Assembly (NCBI GenBank): GCA_051294375.1
Contig: CM119268.1
Coordinates: 5,429,101-5,493,100, forward strand
Reading direction: 5' to 3'
DNA: 64,000 nucleotides
DNA from: Paraspadella gotoi
Taxonomy: Eukaryota; Chaetognatha
Shown: piece by piece, positions 10,354 through 21,294 of the stretch
How positions within the stretch are numbered: the first letter of the stretch is position 1
How the letters are laid out: every line of letters starts with the position of its first letter
The notes under the pieces: generated by a model
Databases searched by the model: none
Told to the model about the DNA's origin: nothing
The model's input: the letters and a program-made list of their open reading frames with translations, nothing else
Translations under genes and position numbers: made by a program

Positions 10354-10450
10354 TTTTCTTCGAATCCGGAGGACGAGAGGCGTCGTCGTCGTCGTCGTCT
10401 TCGTAGTCGTCAACGACGTCGCCAGACAATCAGTTCCGTTGAAGAGACAA
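10290..10450 (-). CDS. DEG/ENaC-family channel, finger-domain exon b (frame inconsistent)
   Basis: Seen: acceptor cccctcgaatccag, then one base that completes the Gly codon from exon a, then CLFNGTDCLATSLTTT. The C.FNG..C pair right after MIIG is the expected first-cysteine block of the ASC extracellular domain. Donor AAG|GTGAGT lies at 10290. In the frame that carries the cysteines the exon meets TAA at 10303-10301, 11 bases before the donor. The exon is 161 bases, but 160 or 163 would join exon c in phase. A one-base excess in the Thr- or Arg-coding repeats or the A run would explain both. The tail is low-complexity (ACG and CGT triplets) and much longer than the usual dozen residues here. 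Either the assembly has an indel, a non-canonical donor is used upstream, or the gene is damaged. Confidence 0.7.
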
Positions 10451-10452
10451 CT

Positions 10453-10905
10453 GGATTCGAGGGGAAGGCGGGAGGGGATAAAAATGGGGAAGAGGGAATT
10501 GAATGGGAAAGGGGAAGGGATTAGAGATAAAAAAAGGGGAAAGGGGAGGGATTAGGGAATAAAAAGGGAAAGGGGAAGGGATAAAAAGGAAGATAAATAC
10601 GGGATAAAATGGGGAAAGTGGGGGAAGGGAATAGGGGGATGGGGATGGGAAAGGGGGAAGAGATTAGGGATAAAAAATGGGAAAGTGGGAAGGGATTAGA
10701 GGATAAAAGGGGAAGGGAATAGGTGATAGGGAAAAAATATAAAAAATAAACGATAAGAAAAGGAAATAGGGAAAGCGGAGTAAGAGGGGAGAGAAGATTG
10801 GGAACGAACGGGGAGGGGAAGGAAAAGAAGGGAAAGGGGAGAAGTAGGGAAGGAATGGAGTGGGGGGAAAGAGGAGAGGGGAAGAGGAGAGGGGAAGGAA
10901 AGGCG
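10453..10905 (-). promoter_or_regulatory. About 450-nt pyrimidine-rich intronic tract before exon b
   Basis: On the sense strand this is CCCTTTCCCC-type DNA with scattered CTAATC phrases that could serve as branch points. On the plus strand it is a degenerate GGGGAAGGGAT minisatellite. Confidence 0.65.
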
Positions 10906-11039
10906 ATGAGTCCAGACCTCAGGTTCGGACGACAGAGAGAAAAAAAAACGAGCGAAGAGGAGAAGTGAAAAATAAAATCAATTTTTAATTAAAGAAATGA
11001 AATATGGAAATTAATTCGACATATTTCCATTCGTTCTGG

Positions 11040-11056
11040 TCTCTCTCTCTCTCTCT

Positions 11057-11123
<67 letters not shown>

Positions 11124-11140
11124 TTTCTCTCTCTTCTTCT
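11040..11140. repeat. (CT)n microsatellite
   Basis: CT array with CAGT, CGT and CTTT interruptions. Confidence 0.9.
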
Positions 11141-11355
11141 TGCTGGCGGGGGTTTAAACCGCAGTTTAAATTTCTCACTGGGCTCCTCGAGCCATTTCAT
11201 CATTTTATCACAGCTATCATTATCACATCTTCCTCCCAAAGCAATAAAGATATTTTCAGTATCACATTTTCCACTCCACAGTAACACCACCAATAACCTC
11301 CTCCTTCAAACTCCTATCACAATTCCCCCTAAATTCTCTATCACTTCCCCCTCAC

Positions 11356-11550
11356 CCGATTATCATCGCCTCCTTTTCGTGTCCCAACTTGTCCAGGACA
11401 TCGAAGGACGAAGCTTCGAGATCCTTGGAGGCCACTTCCGTCTTGTGATGCCGCGACCCCCAGTTCCTCGTCACCGACGACGACGACGACGACGACGACC
11501 CCAAGCGACGGAAAAAGTCCGGATATCCGGTGTCCATCGCCGCCGTCAGT
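11356..11550 (-). CDS. DEG/ENaC-family channel, finger-domain exon a (partial gene)
   Basis: Seen: acceptor atttattatttcag, 195 bases open in one frame and donor ATCGG|GTGAGG. The product includes MDTGYPDFFRRLG, eight consecutive Ser coded by pure TCG, VTRNWGSRHHKTEVASKD, and ends DKLGHEKEAMIIG. It leaves two bases that exon b completes as Gly before CLFNGTDC. Known: in ASC-family proteins the segment before the first conserved cysteine is an amphipathic stretch with a G/H..E.M(I/L) pattern, which fits here. The first base belongs to a codon opened in an upstream exon that was not found. The Ser run is a (TCG)8 microsatellite inside coding DNA. Confidence 0.78.
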
Positions 11551-11599
11551 CTGAAATAATAAATACGGCAAAGATTCTAATAAATTCTTTAAAATATTA

Positions 11600-11770
11600 T
11601 GCCACTTCATTGATAGGCAAGCCAGCTATTCTGGGAGTGAATAAACGAGCCTGTGAGAGAGTCTTGATTCAAAGCTTGTAAGAGCTACGCAGGCCTTATT
11701 CGACCATAGCCTGTCTAAAGTCAGGGCTTATTTATTAACTTACTGGATTATTTTTACATAGTTTCAAATC
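11600..11770 (+). repeat. Repeat family R1, copy
   Basis: Carries CACTTCATTGATAGGCAAGC, TGAATAAACGAG, GAGAGTCTTGATT, CATAGCCTGTCTAAAGTCAG and GCTTATTTATTAA in family order. The central GCAGGGACCTGCT block is mostly missing. Confidence 0.75.
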
Positions 11771-11847
11771 GTACAATATACATATTATGGTGATAAACTG
11801 AAAGACTGAGATTTTTAAAATACCTTGGCATTTTTTTTCCTACGAAC

Positions 11848-13153
11848 TAGAGTCCGATAACCGTTAACAGTTAACGGTGCTATTAACGGTTAAAAATAAT
11901 TTTAACTTAACCGTAATATATTTATTTTAACGGTTAAATTCGGTTAATTTTCAAGTAATGCACTTTTTTATAAAAGGTTTGATTTTTAAGAAAAAATTTT
12001 TTTCCTATAATTCTCCTCTCCCTATTCTTCACTCAATATCTTTTCCCCCGCTCTCTCTGTCTACATTTTCCCCTTTCTTCTTTTCTTTGTAATTTTCAAC
12101 CCTTTAATTATTTTTCTATCCTAAGTCTATCTATCATTTTCTCGCCCTTTCGGTTTTGTTTTTTACCATTACTTTCTCCAATTGTTTGTTTTTCCTCTTC
12201 AGCTATTTTTATACATTTAACATCAACAAATATTTTGAACATATAATATGCATTGCATATATTTTTTTTTTTGCAACACTCAAATTTTTACATGCCATCA
12301 TAACTATTCTATTTTAGCAATAAAAAAAATAAATAAGTCTTTCTTATGTTTATTTTGCTTTTCTTCCAATTTTCTGATCATCAACCATTCAATATAAAAT
12401 TGATATTCGGTAATTACAGAAAAACAAAGTTTATTTGTTTTACAAACAACGGGGTTTATTCCAAAAAACGGCATGTTCGACTCTATTTTTCCGAGTTACA
12501 TCAGCGCGTGAGAGTCGAAACATGTCCCTTTTTTTTTAAAATAAACAACCTGTTGTTGTAAACAAAATAAACTTTGCTTTCAACTAACCATAAAACGGCA
12601 ACCGAAAAAGAGTCTAACACAATATTTCATAATTTATATTTATATTTATGTTGGCATGTTTATGAAAGACTAACAACGAGAAAACAATGCTTTCAGAGAA
12701 ACCTAACAACTATAAAATAATTGAGGGAAGTAGAAATAAAAAAAAGAAAAAAGCGAAAACGAAAGAAGAAGAAAAAGAGAGAAAGAGTAAACAAAATATA
12801 CAGAATTAAAATTACTATTGTGCTTTTGTTCCATTGGTCTTCTTTTATATTTTTATTGCTATGAGCAAAAGAAATTTATAAATGCTGGTTTTTCAAACCA
12901 ATTTTCTCATTTTATCAATACTAATGTTCCTCATCTATCTGAAAAATAAAAGATAAAGAACGATTCAGTAGCCGGAGTTAGGGAGACAATATCCAATTAA
13001 ATACTTTAGTTAGTTTTCGAATATTAATATTTTAAATTTAAAATTAAATGTCATAAAATTAACACACTTTTCAACTGGATTAACCGTTAAAAACGTTAGT
13101 TTAACGGTTTTACGCAAGTTCCCTCAAAAAATTAACGGTTTAACGGAACCCTA
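11848..13153. mobile_element. Non-autonomous hAT-like transposon (1.3 kb)
   Basis: The left end TAGAGTCCGATAACCGTTAA and the reverse complement of the right end, TAGGGTTCCGTTAAACCGTT, form imperfect terminal inverted repeats. Many subterminal TTAACGG/CCGTTAA motifs cluster within 120 bases of both ends, as is common in hAT elements. Flanks carry a near-perfect duplication, CCTACGAA(C) on the left (11839-11847) and CCTACCAA(C) on the right (13154-13162), matching the 8-bp target duplication of hAT. The inside is AT-rich with no transposase-like frame, so it must have depended on a transposase encoded elsewhere. Confidence 0.8.
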
Positions 13154-13189
13154 CCTACCAACCCCCCATTTCATCTCAAATTTGGAAGC

Positions 13190-13370
13190 GAGTTAATTTT
13201 TATTAAGTTTAAAGACGCGGTTAAAGATAAAGGTTAAGAATTAAGTTAAAGATTGGGGTTGGGGTTTAATTATTAAGGTTCAGGGACTTTGGCTTAGGGT
13301 TTAAGATTTAAGATTGGTTTAAGATTATGATTAAATATTAGGGTTTAAGGAACAGAAATGGAGTGATTTT
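13190..13370 (+). repeat. Degenerate GGTTTAAG/TTAGGG-like tract
   Basis: Phrases such as TTAAAGATTGGGGTT, TTAGGGTTTAAG and TTAAGATTGG recur. It resembles a decayed telomere-like interstitial repeat, but few exact TTAGGG units are present. Confidence 0.5.
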
Positions 13371-13824
13371 TATTTTGAATTTCGAGCTTCGCTTTGATTC
13401 GCCTTTCTTAGACTTAGACTCTTCTCCCCCACCCCCTTATGAAAAAAAGGAGAAACTCTTTTTTTCTACTAGACGCTACGTGACAGATATTAATTTTACA
13501 CATTATCAGCCTTTTAAAAAGGAATTTCGGGCTTAATGCAATAGGCATAAGATCTTCTTTGCTTTTTTTATTTTTTGCTTTTCTTTTTTTCTGCAGAGTT
13601 TTAAATTCATATATATTTTTTTCCTCGCGCAATTTTATTTTCATATATTTTAATTATTCCTAATTTTTTTTTATTCGAATTGTAATTTTTTTAACTTCTT
13701 GCAGTATTAAAAATACAGTCGTAGTGTTTTTAATGGGATTAAGAAAATCGCTACAGGTTTTTATCTTTTATTTCGCTAAATTAAGCGAAACTGTTACTAC
13801 ATCTTAATAAATTTATAATGATTT
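13371..13824. other. AT-rich spacer, nothing recognised
   Basis: AT-rich unique DNA with T runs. No gene-like segment seen on either strand. Confidence 0.45.
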
Positions 13825-13924
13825 NNNNNNNNNNNNNNNNNNNNNNNNNNNNNNNNNNNNNNNNNNNNNNNNNNNNNNNNNNNNNNNNNNNNNNNNNNNN
13901 NNNNNNNNNNNNNNNNNNNNNNNN
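13825..13924. other. 100-N assembly gap
   Basis: Run of 100 N. The sequence resumes inside a (GATA)n array (13925-13955), so the gap probably reflects an unresolved tetranucleotide repeat. Confidence 0.98.
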
Positions 13925-13957
<33 letters not shown>

Positions 13958-14339
13958 ATAGAGAGAGAGAGAGAGGAACGCATAGAGAGTGAGGTACACG
14001 GAGGAAAATAAAAAAAAATTAAAAAAAACTAAGAACGTAGGAACAAGGGAAAAAAACGAAAGAGAGAGAGAGAGAGCAGAGAAAATTCAATATTTCTCTC
14101 TCTCTCTATCTCTCTCTGTCTCATAAAGAGGAAGAGGAGTTCCACCCATTCTGAGCTAAAACGACCCTCAGTTTTATTTCATTTTTTGAGAATAAAAAAA
14201 ATCGAGAATTGGTCTTAATGCTCATATTTTCAACGAGTGTGCAGTGAAAGAGAGAGGATAGAAAGAGAGGAAGAGAAAGAGAGGAAGCGAGAAAGAACGA
14301 AAGGGTCTTTCTTTTTCTTTCTATCATTTTTTCTTTTAC

Positions 14340-14500
14340 TTTTCTTTTCTTTTCTTTTCTTTTCTTTTCTTTTCTTTTCTTTTCTTTTCTTTTCTTTTCT
14401 TTTCTTGTCTTGTCTTGTCTTGTCTTGTCTTGTCTTGTCTTGTCTTGTCTTGTCTTGTCTTGTCTTGTCTTGTCTTGTCTTGCCTTGTCTTGTCTTTTCT
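14340..14500 (+). repeat. Pentanucleotide array (TTTTC)n then (TTGTC)n
   Basis: About 13 TTTTC units switch to about 18 TTGTC units with a single TTGCC variant. The switch from one pure unit to another mirrors the GGAAA/GAAAA array at 8287. The poly-(SCLVL) open frame is a repeat reading. Confidence 0.93.
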
Positions 14501-15000
14501 TTTCTTTCATTTTATTTTCTTCCCCGTTACTTTCCTTTCCTTTCCTTTTCTCTTCTTCCTTTTTCTCTCCTTTCTTCTCTTTCCTCTATTTTTTAAAAAG
14601 GTCTGACCTCCTCATTGTCGTCGTGGTTGTTGTTGTCGTTGTTGTTCCACCCACTTTGCCCCAGCGCATTGTTGCACATAAACAGAAACGCAAAGCGACG
14701 TAGTGTTATGGTCGCTCATGACGCGGCTCTTAGTTTGGGTGACTGTGGTTTCAGTGTGGGCAGGTTGGGTCGTATAAAGTGAGAGTTTTTTTTGCAAAAT
14801 GTTTACAAAATTGTACTCAATATTTTACTTATTTTATTTATTTTACTTATTTAATTTAACTTAGTTTTCGCGATTTTCTCTTTTTATTTGTTACGGAATT
14901 TCTTCGAATCGCCTTCGTGGCATCCAAGGGCAGGTGGGTAAGGGGAGCCGGGTAAGGCAAAGCAGCAGCCTCGATGCCCTTTTGGCGCGTCCACCGAGCG
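14501..15000. other. Spacer with (GTT/GTC) patch and mixed unique DNA
   Basis: CTTTCC-rich to 14590, a GTCGTTGTTG patch at 14615-14645, then unique DNA. The minus strand at 14880-15000 is open (…PLTHLPLDATKAIRRN…), but no convincing donor was found, so no exon is called. Confidence 0.45.
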
Positions 15001-15024
15001 AGATGGGGATAGAAAAGAGGGGGA

Positions 15025-15064
15025 GGAAGAGAGAGAGAGAGAGAAGGAGAGAGAGAGAGAGGAG

Positions 15065-15101
<37 letters not shown>

Positions 15102-15155
15102 AGAGAGAGGAGAGAGAGATGAGAGAGAGAGAGATAAGAGAGATGAGAAGAGACT
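15025..15155. repeat. (GA)n microsatellite
   Basis: GA array with AAGGAGAG and ATGAGAG variants. Confidence 0.88.
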
Positions 15156-15414
15156 GAGGACTCTCGTCCGGCGATTGAAACCGAAAGAACGTGAACCGAA
15201 CAGAAGGCGGCGATTTAGAAAAAGGGTGAGGGGGGGGGGGCGTGTGAATGAGGGTGAAGGGGTGAGGCGCTGTGGAATAAATGTTATGGTGTTCACAGTG
15301 ATAAACGAGTTGGGGAAGTCGGTGTGTGATTGGAGGTGGGAGGGGGGGCGGGGGATAAATGGAATGGCTTTGTTGTTGGAAATGACATCATTACATTGTT
15401 TGGGAGGGAAAGTG

Positions 15415-15692
15415 AGAAAAGGGGAGGAAGAGAGGGAGAGAGGAAGGAAGGGAGGAAAGGAGAAAAGGAGGGAGGGAGGAAGGGAGAACGGGAGGGAAGT
15501 AGGAAGGGAGGAAGATAGGGAAAAAAGGAAGAAAAAAAGGAGGAAAGGAGGGAGGGAGGAAGGAAGGAAGGAAATGAGGGAAGGAGAAAGAGAGGGAAAG
15601 AGGGAGAAAAATAGGAAGGGAGGAAAGGAGAGACGTAGGAAGGGAGGATTGAAGGAAGGAAAGAAGGAGAGAAAGAGGGAGGAAAATAGGAA
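15415..15692 (+). repeat. Polypurine GGAAGGGAGG tract
   Basis: Nearly 280 bases of purine with GGAGGGAGGAAGGGAGAA-type units. The charged Lys/Arg/Glu frame through it is a repeat reading. Confidence 0.85.
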
Positions 15693-15828
15693 GTCTCGGA
15701 TTCAATCCCGACTCGTTTCCTTTCCTGCGGGAAGCGTGAGAACGGGACGTCAACTGACTTGGCTTGACTCGGCAAAATTTCAAGACTAGTTCCGAGCACG
15801 TGACCAGTTCCATTGCTGCTGGTTATTT
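15693..15828 (+). mobile_element. Partial S1 SINE-like element
   Basis: Begins with a B-box-like GATTCAATCCCGACTCG and continues with CGGGAAGCGTGAGAACGGGA and AGTTCCATTGCTGCTGG, which match the body of the element at 26394. The A box and 5' end are missing, and the middle has diverged. Confidence 0.6.
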
Positions 15829-16060
15829 TTAGCTCTCTTGAGGTTTTATGCAGGGATATATTTAATTAGATATAAATGGCCTTTCGGGTTCGAATCAAAT
15901 TGACTTCTTAAGGTGTTATTGGCCTCTCAGGGAAAGGAGCCAAATTGGTATTGGGCTCTTCGCCCAATAGTATTGGCCTCGTCGGGGAAAAAAAAGTGAA
16001 AAGGTGGAAACGGCGTCTGGAGGCGAAACATGAGGCCGAAAATGTGGCGTCGACCACGAG
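15829..16060. other. Short unique spacer with ATTGGCCTC repeats
   Basis: TATTGGCCTC/TATTGG phrases recur three times (about 15916, 15948 and 15970). Possibly a small direct repeat; no gene seen. Confidence 0.4.
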
Positions 16061-16061
16061 G

Positions 16062-16200
16062 GATCCTTTTCCTTTATTTCCTTTTTCTTTTCCTTTATTT
16101 CCTTTTTCTTTTTCTTCTTCCCTTTTTCTTTCGATCTTTCTATGTATCCTTTTTCTCCTTTTTTCTTTTTCTTTTTCTTTTTTCTCTCTTCTCCTTTTAC
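16062..16200. repeat. Pyrimidine-rich (TTTCCTTTTTC)n tract
   Basis: TTTCCTTTATTTCCTTTTTC-type units. The Phe/Leu open frames are repeat readings. Confidence 0.75.
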
Positions 16201-16257
16201 GGCGAATTTATCTCCAGAGATTCAGTCGTAAATTTCCGTTTGACTCAAGGAAAGAAG

Positions 16258-16515
16258 ACGTCGTTGTCTTCGTCGTCGTCGTCGTTGTCCCCGTCGTCTT
16301 CGTCGTTGTTGTCGTCGTCGTCGTCGTTGTACTCGTCGTCGTCGTCGTCGTTGTACTCGTCGTCGTTGTCTTCGTCGTCATCGTTATCGTCGTTGTCTTC
16401 GTCGTCATCATTGTCAATTTGTCATCATCGTCGTCATCGTCATCGCTCTCCATATCGTCGTCATATTCATCGTAGTCGTCAGTATCGTCGTCGTCGTCAT
16501 TTTCATCGTCGCGGT
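16258..16515 (+). repeat. (GTC)n/(GTT)n trinucleotide array
   Basis: About 250 bases of GTC with GTT, GTA and ATC variants and a repeated GTTGTACTCGTCGTC phrase. Overlapping frames read poly-Val, poly-Ser or poly-Asp. Confidence 0.9.
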
Positions 16516-16664
16516 CACTCAACCCACGTGATAGTAGTCTACCTTTTTTAATATTTATTAAATAAATAATCATCCAATTCTCGATTAATCATTTCCAATC
16601 CTCGACAGCAGGAAACAAAGCACTAAAAAAAAGGGCAACGAAGCATGAAAGAAAAGAATTGAAT

Positions 16665-16765
16665 AGTAGAGAGAGAGATGAGAAGAGAGAGAGGAGAGAT
16701 GAGAGATGAGAGAGAGTAGAGAGCAGAGAGAGAGAGAGGGAGAGAGAGAGAGAGAGTGTAGAGAG
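16665..16765. repeat. (GA)n microsatellite
   Basis: Interrupted GA array. Confidence 0.88.
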
Positions 16766-16769
16766 AGTT

Positions 16770-17640
16770 CACTTGACGCGAATGAGAAAGAAGAAAAAAA
16801 AGCGAGGAGCAGGGCGACGCGCGTGAAAACTCTTGATTCGGCCACCGTAAACTTGAGTGGCCTTACAACACCAATCAACCCAATCAGTGGGACCAAGTCT
16901 ATTTCCGCGCCCAAAGTTTCGGGGCCAAAGTGCCCATTCAAACAAAAAAAAATGCTTCGTCGAAAATCGTGCCTGAGAATGACAAGGGCCGCCGAACAAA
17001 CCCTGCGAACCCGAAAAAAGAAGTCAAAACTCTTAACCCTTTCCTAAGTTCTTGACAGTCTTTGACATGCCATTTTTGGCCGTGAAATGGACAAAAGAAA
17101 GGGCGGGAAGAACAAATCGTGGATCGAAGAAAACCATTAAGAAATACACAAGAAAAATAGAGAACAATGCATATATTTCGTGAGAACAGTTGGTGGTTGG
17201 TTTGAGTTACAGAAAGCAAGAAAAAGAAGGAAATTAGAGGAAAGAAAGAATTGGAGCACTTTTCTCCCGAAAGTGTACCAGATTTCATATTCATAACTAC
17301 CTGAAACTTACTTCAATCTAATGTTTTCTTACCCTAAGGCTATTACAAAACCTATAATCTAATCGCCTAATCCATAACCATAATTTGCCTAAATCAACAA
17401 GCTTATCCCCAAACTATATTTCCTTAAAACCTATTCGTGTGAACCTTACAAGTTAAACCCTAAAAACTTCGTATGTCCCGACACACCTACAATGAATAAA
17501 GGGATGTTTGTGAAGAATTAAGGCCAGAAATTGACAAATGTATATTAAGCAGATGAATAAACGAAAAGATACAAAGAACAGAGCAAAAAAAAGTCGTTTA
17601 TTTGTGATAATTTTCTTCCTTTTTTTTCCTTAATGAATTC
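16770..17640. other. Unique spacer, possible CCAAT-containing patch
   Basis: Two CCAATCA motifs lie at about 16869-16885, within CpG-containing unique DNA. Both strands have open stretches of 70-118 codons here without recognisable domains. From 17300 to 17500 the DNA is rich in CCTAATC/CCTAAA phrases. No exon is called. Confidence 0.4.
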
Positions 17641-17759
17641 GCTTTTATGGGTTTTTTTGTACATCGTTATGGTTCTTACATAAGGTTGTCTGGACCGCCA
17701 AAGCCGAAGTCTTTCCCTTTCTATTGCACGTACTGTGTTTGTTTGCTGAAGAGCGGACT

Positions 17760-17780
17760 TCTCTCTCTCTTTCTCTCTTT

Positions 17781-17821
<41 letters not shown>

Positions 17822-17978
17822 TCTTCTCTCTCTCTCTTCTCTCTCTCTCATCTCTCTCTCTCTCTCGTTATGATCTTTCGGCAACATCTCTGTCTCACTC
17901 AAGCGGTCGTCTATCTCCATTCTTCTAACAACACTCCCCATTTTCGATTTAAGACTACAACCTTCCATAGTCTCTCTC

Positions 17979-18037
<59 letters not shown>

Positions 18038-18045
18038 CTCTCTCC
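17760..18045. repeat. Two (CT)n arrays
   Basis: CT arrays at 17760-17867 and 17970-18045, separated by about 100 bases of unique DNA. Confidence 0.9.
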
Positions 18046-18319
18046 TCCACTCACCTTCTCCACTTCCTTCCCCCTCCCGCCGAAACGCGTGTTTCAATCC
18101 ATGTGAATCGTGTTCAGTGACTCCAGCGTCGGAAAAAAGTCAACGTCGCCCCCGTCTCGTCGTCGTGTGTCGTCCGTTGGCCGGGAACGTCGACGGGGGT
18201 ACCCTCACGGGATCTCGGCGGGGTTCTTCGTTTTCGAAGGCAGGTTGGAGGAGTCGGGGACGGGGGAATGGATGAGGCGGGGAAGGTTAGAAGAATAGTG
18301 CAGGGGAACAGAGGGAAGA

Positions 18320-18495
18320 TGCAGGGGAAAAAGGGATAGAAGAATGGATTTGGGGAAGGAAAGAGGGCAGGGAAGAGAGCGAAAGAGGGGCAGGGAAAGA
18401 GGGTAGCAGAAAGAGGGCAGGGAAAGGAGGCAGGTGGAAAGAGGGCAGGGAAAGAGGGCAGGAAAGGGGCCAGGGGAAAGCACGGGCAGGGACAG
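18320..18495 (+). repeat. Minisatellite, GGGAAAGAGGGCAGG unit
   Basis: Variants of GAAAGAGGGCAGGGAAAG repeat about every 14-17 bases, strongest at 18395-18490. Confidence 0.75.
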
Positions 18496-18499
18496 GAGT

Positions 18500-19814
18500 G
18501 TCGTGTGATGTATTAATCTATGTGACGAGAAAAAGATTGGAATTCCCTTTCGGACCGACGAGAAAACCAAAATGCAGAACCCAAGTCAATACAAAAAAGG
18601 TCAACCTGAGAGGATAAAAAAAAAAAAAAAAAAAAAACTAGTGGCGCTTTTCGAGGCACGAAATCCAAAATGGCGTCAGGTGTATAATTGGCGTAAATAA
18701 TTAAAAATAGAATTTCAGTTGTTTGAATGATCATTTAAAACGTAGTTATTAAATGTAGAGATTTCGGAACCTGAATATGAAATAAAAGTTTAAAGGAGAA
18801 TTTGAAAAGCAAAAATTTTAGCATCGATTATTTTAAATTTTCCTCGCAAGCATATAGTCTCTCTTAACTAGTCTCCAGCAAGAATTAAAAAAACGGTTTT
18901 TATTAATGGTACATCTATAAAAAGATAAGTTGCATTCTCGGGATCCATGACGTATACAAAAGTGCTAAGGCTAAACGAATCTGCGAGATAGATACTCGGA
19001 ATAAATATCGAGATAATTAAACGCGGATACTCTATCGCCGTGTTTTGAAAAAAAACCAAACCACGCCCACACCCCTGATGTAATAAGTCAAAAAGTTGAC
19101 ACCGGCAGCCCAGTGATTATATCAATTCTTGTCATTGATTAATTGATAATTTTTGTCATAAAATATATCAATGATATGTAACATTTTTTTTGACGGGCCT
19201 GAACTAGAGGCAGACTCTAGACTATCCCGTCGACGGCGATGATTATTATCGACCTTTTTTGTTTTTATTACTTTGTTTAGTTGAATTTTAAAAAAAAATT
19301 TTGGTTTGGTCGAGGTGTTACAATGTAAAAATAGCAGAACAATACTACATAGATTTGATTTCCGTTAGAACTTATACTAGCGTCACCGTGGTGCGCCATC
19401 GCAATTATTACCAAATTGCCCGCAAAATACCATGATTTTAAATTTGGATAAAAACATAATGTTTTCTGGTCTCATAAGTCATTAAATTGTTTCCCTCCAA
19501 TAACTAAATTTCCTCGCTACCCGTCGTGCTTCCTTTTTTTTCCACATTCCAGACCAAATTTCTTTTTTTTTCCTCCATTTATTTCGACAAATCTTTTTCC
19601 TACTTTTGTAAGATAACCCAAAGTTCGCAACGGTAGGACTTTTGAATTAGGTTCGGCCCCTCATATAATACTCCAACGACAAAGGATTGTTAAACAAAAC
19701 AAGTTTTAGACACAGCGAATTAAGATTATGATATTTTTTCTTATTTAAAAAACTGTCGCTTTATTGTGTCTGACAGTTAAGAATGGCGTTTCAGACAGCC
19801 GACATCTCACGTCG
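18500..19814. other. AT-rich spacer, nothing recognised
   Basis: Unique AT-rich DNA with a 23-A run at about 18617. A hydrophobic 63-codon minus frame at 18868-19059 lacks splice support and was not called. Confidence 0.45.
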
Positions 19815-20195
19815 NNNNNNNNNNNNNNNNNNNNNNNNNNNNNNNNNNNNNNNNNNNNNNNNNNNNNNNNNNNNNNNNNNNNNNNNNNNNNNNNNNNNNN
19901 NNNNNNNNNNNNNNNNNNNNNNNNNNNNNNNNNNNNNNNNNNNNNNNNNNNNNNNNNNNNNNNNNNNNNNNNNNNNNNNNNNNNNNNNNNNNNNNNNNNN
20001 NNNNNNNNNNNNNNNNNNNNNNNNNNNNNNNNNNNNNNNNNNNNNNNNNNNNNNNNNNNNNNNNNNNNNNNNNNNNNNNNNNNNNNNNNNNNNNNNNNNN
20101 NNNNNNNNNNNNNNNNNNNNNNNNNNNNNNNNNNNNNNNNNNNNNNNNNNNNNNNNNNNNNNNNNNNNNNNNNNNNNNNNNNNNNNNNNNNNNNN
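19815..20195. other. 381-N assembly gap
   Basis: Run of 381 N; its odd size suggests an estimated rather than default gap. Confidence 0.98.
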
Positions 20196-20530
20196 AGAGG
20201 GAAAACGGGCCTGATTTCAGAGTCGAGGCTTAAGGTATGAAAATCGATTTGGAACAAAATGACATCGCCAGAAAAAATAAAAACAAAAAATATAACAACA
20301 AAATATTTTTTTTCCTGGTGCGTGCATAAAGCGATTCATTTGGTTAAATTTACATTGAACTTGAAACCAAATACAACTAAACTTTCGTGTCTTTATGTAA
20401 TTTTTTTATTTAATGCTTATTTATGTTAACTAAAATGCAAAAACAGACACCAGATTCCACGAAACCTATCTAGCTTTTTTTACATTAGTCAATTTGTAGA
20501 CATTATGTATAGACTTTCGATTTCGTTGTT

Positions 20531-20555
20531 NNNNNNNNNNNNNNNNNNNNNNNNN
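20531..20555. other. 25-N assembly gap
   Basis: Run of 25 N directly before a degenerate tandem array. Confidence 0.98.
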
Positions 20556-20850
20556 CTCTCGAGGTCCCTCACTATTCACACTCGCTAATTTTATCCTCAG
20601 TCTCTAACTCTCACGCCTCGGCTAATTTCCATCCTCTCAGTACCTCACTTTCTCACTCATGCTAAGTATCTATAATCTCAACACTCACGGCTAATGCTCA
20701 TATCTCCTCCCTCAGTTCCTCACTCTCTTCACTCATATAATTCATCATTTATGTCCTTACTCTCGATGCTCGGCTAAATTATGTCTCTCTCAGTCTTACT
20801 CTCGCACTGGCTTCGTTAATTTAGGTTCAACTCGCGTGTCGTTACTCGTC
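20556..20850 (+). repeat. Noisy minisatellite, about 50-60-bp unit
   Basis: The phrase order TCAGT..CTCACTCTC..ACTC..GCTAATTT..TCT recurs about five times with frequent single-base indels. Units look like noisy copies of one sequence and begin at the preceding gap. Confidence 0.65.
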
Positions 20851-21290
20851 TCGGAAAGAGGCTTTAATACTAAGTCCATATACTACCAAGCTTGCCAATT
20901 CTTCTCCACCTCTCTCACCTCTTCGTCGCTCTGCCTAGTTTATCGCCTTATGTGGTCACTGTCTCTCTCAGTCTTTCTCGTCTTGTTCACATTCGTTCAC
21001 CATCTCTCGGATCTTACGCCTCTCTTCCTACCGAGTTAATCCTCTCATTACCCTGTTTCATCCTTCATCTTAATTGACTTATTGGTTTTATAGTCTATCC
21101 TAGAATATAAGATATCGACAATTTAAGATTTCTTTACTATTTTAACATTCGGCACTCATAACTTCACCCATGTTGGCTTTTGCAATCAACAGATTGCTAT
21201 TATGAATTGTAGTCATTTCATATTTAAATTCTTGGAACTTGCATGAAACCTGTTTCTCTTTAGACATCATCCAAAATTTCACTTTTCCTT
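20851..21290. other. Spacer, nothing recognised
   Basis: CT-leaning unique DNA followed by an AT-rich patch. Hydrophobic plus-strand frames at 20836-21077 are pyrimidine-driven. Confidence 0.4.
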
Positions 21291-21294
21291 CCCT

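Noticed and set aside
12346-12561. 71-codon frame inside the hAT-like element, considered as transposase remnant
   Set aside because: No hAT transposase motif and no second matching segment; composition fits AT-rich DNA.
13190-13370. Interstitial telomere array
   Set aside because: Too few exact TTAGGG units; phrases are degenerate.
14856-15010. Minus-strand exon candidate (PLTHLPLDATKAIRRN)
   Set aside because: No strong donor; the upstream side is (GA)n repeat.
16030-16573. Poly-Ser/His/Arg and poly-Thr frames
   Set aside because: Readings of the (GTC)n array in different frames.
18868-19059. Hydrophobic 63-codon minus frame considered as the missing first membrane helix of the channel
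   Set aside because: No acceptor or donor in phase and no family pattern around it.
19745-20257. Frames of 143-170 codons over the 381-N gap
   Set aside because: Almost all residues are unknown; open only because the gap has no stops.
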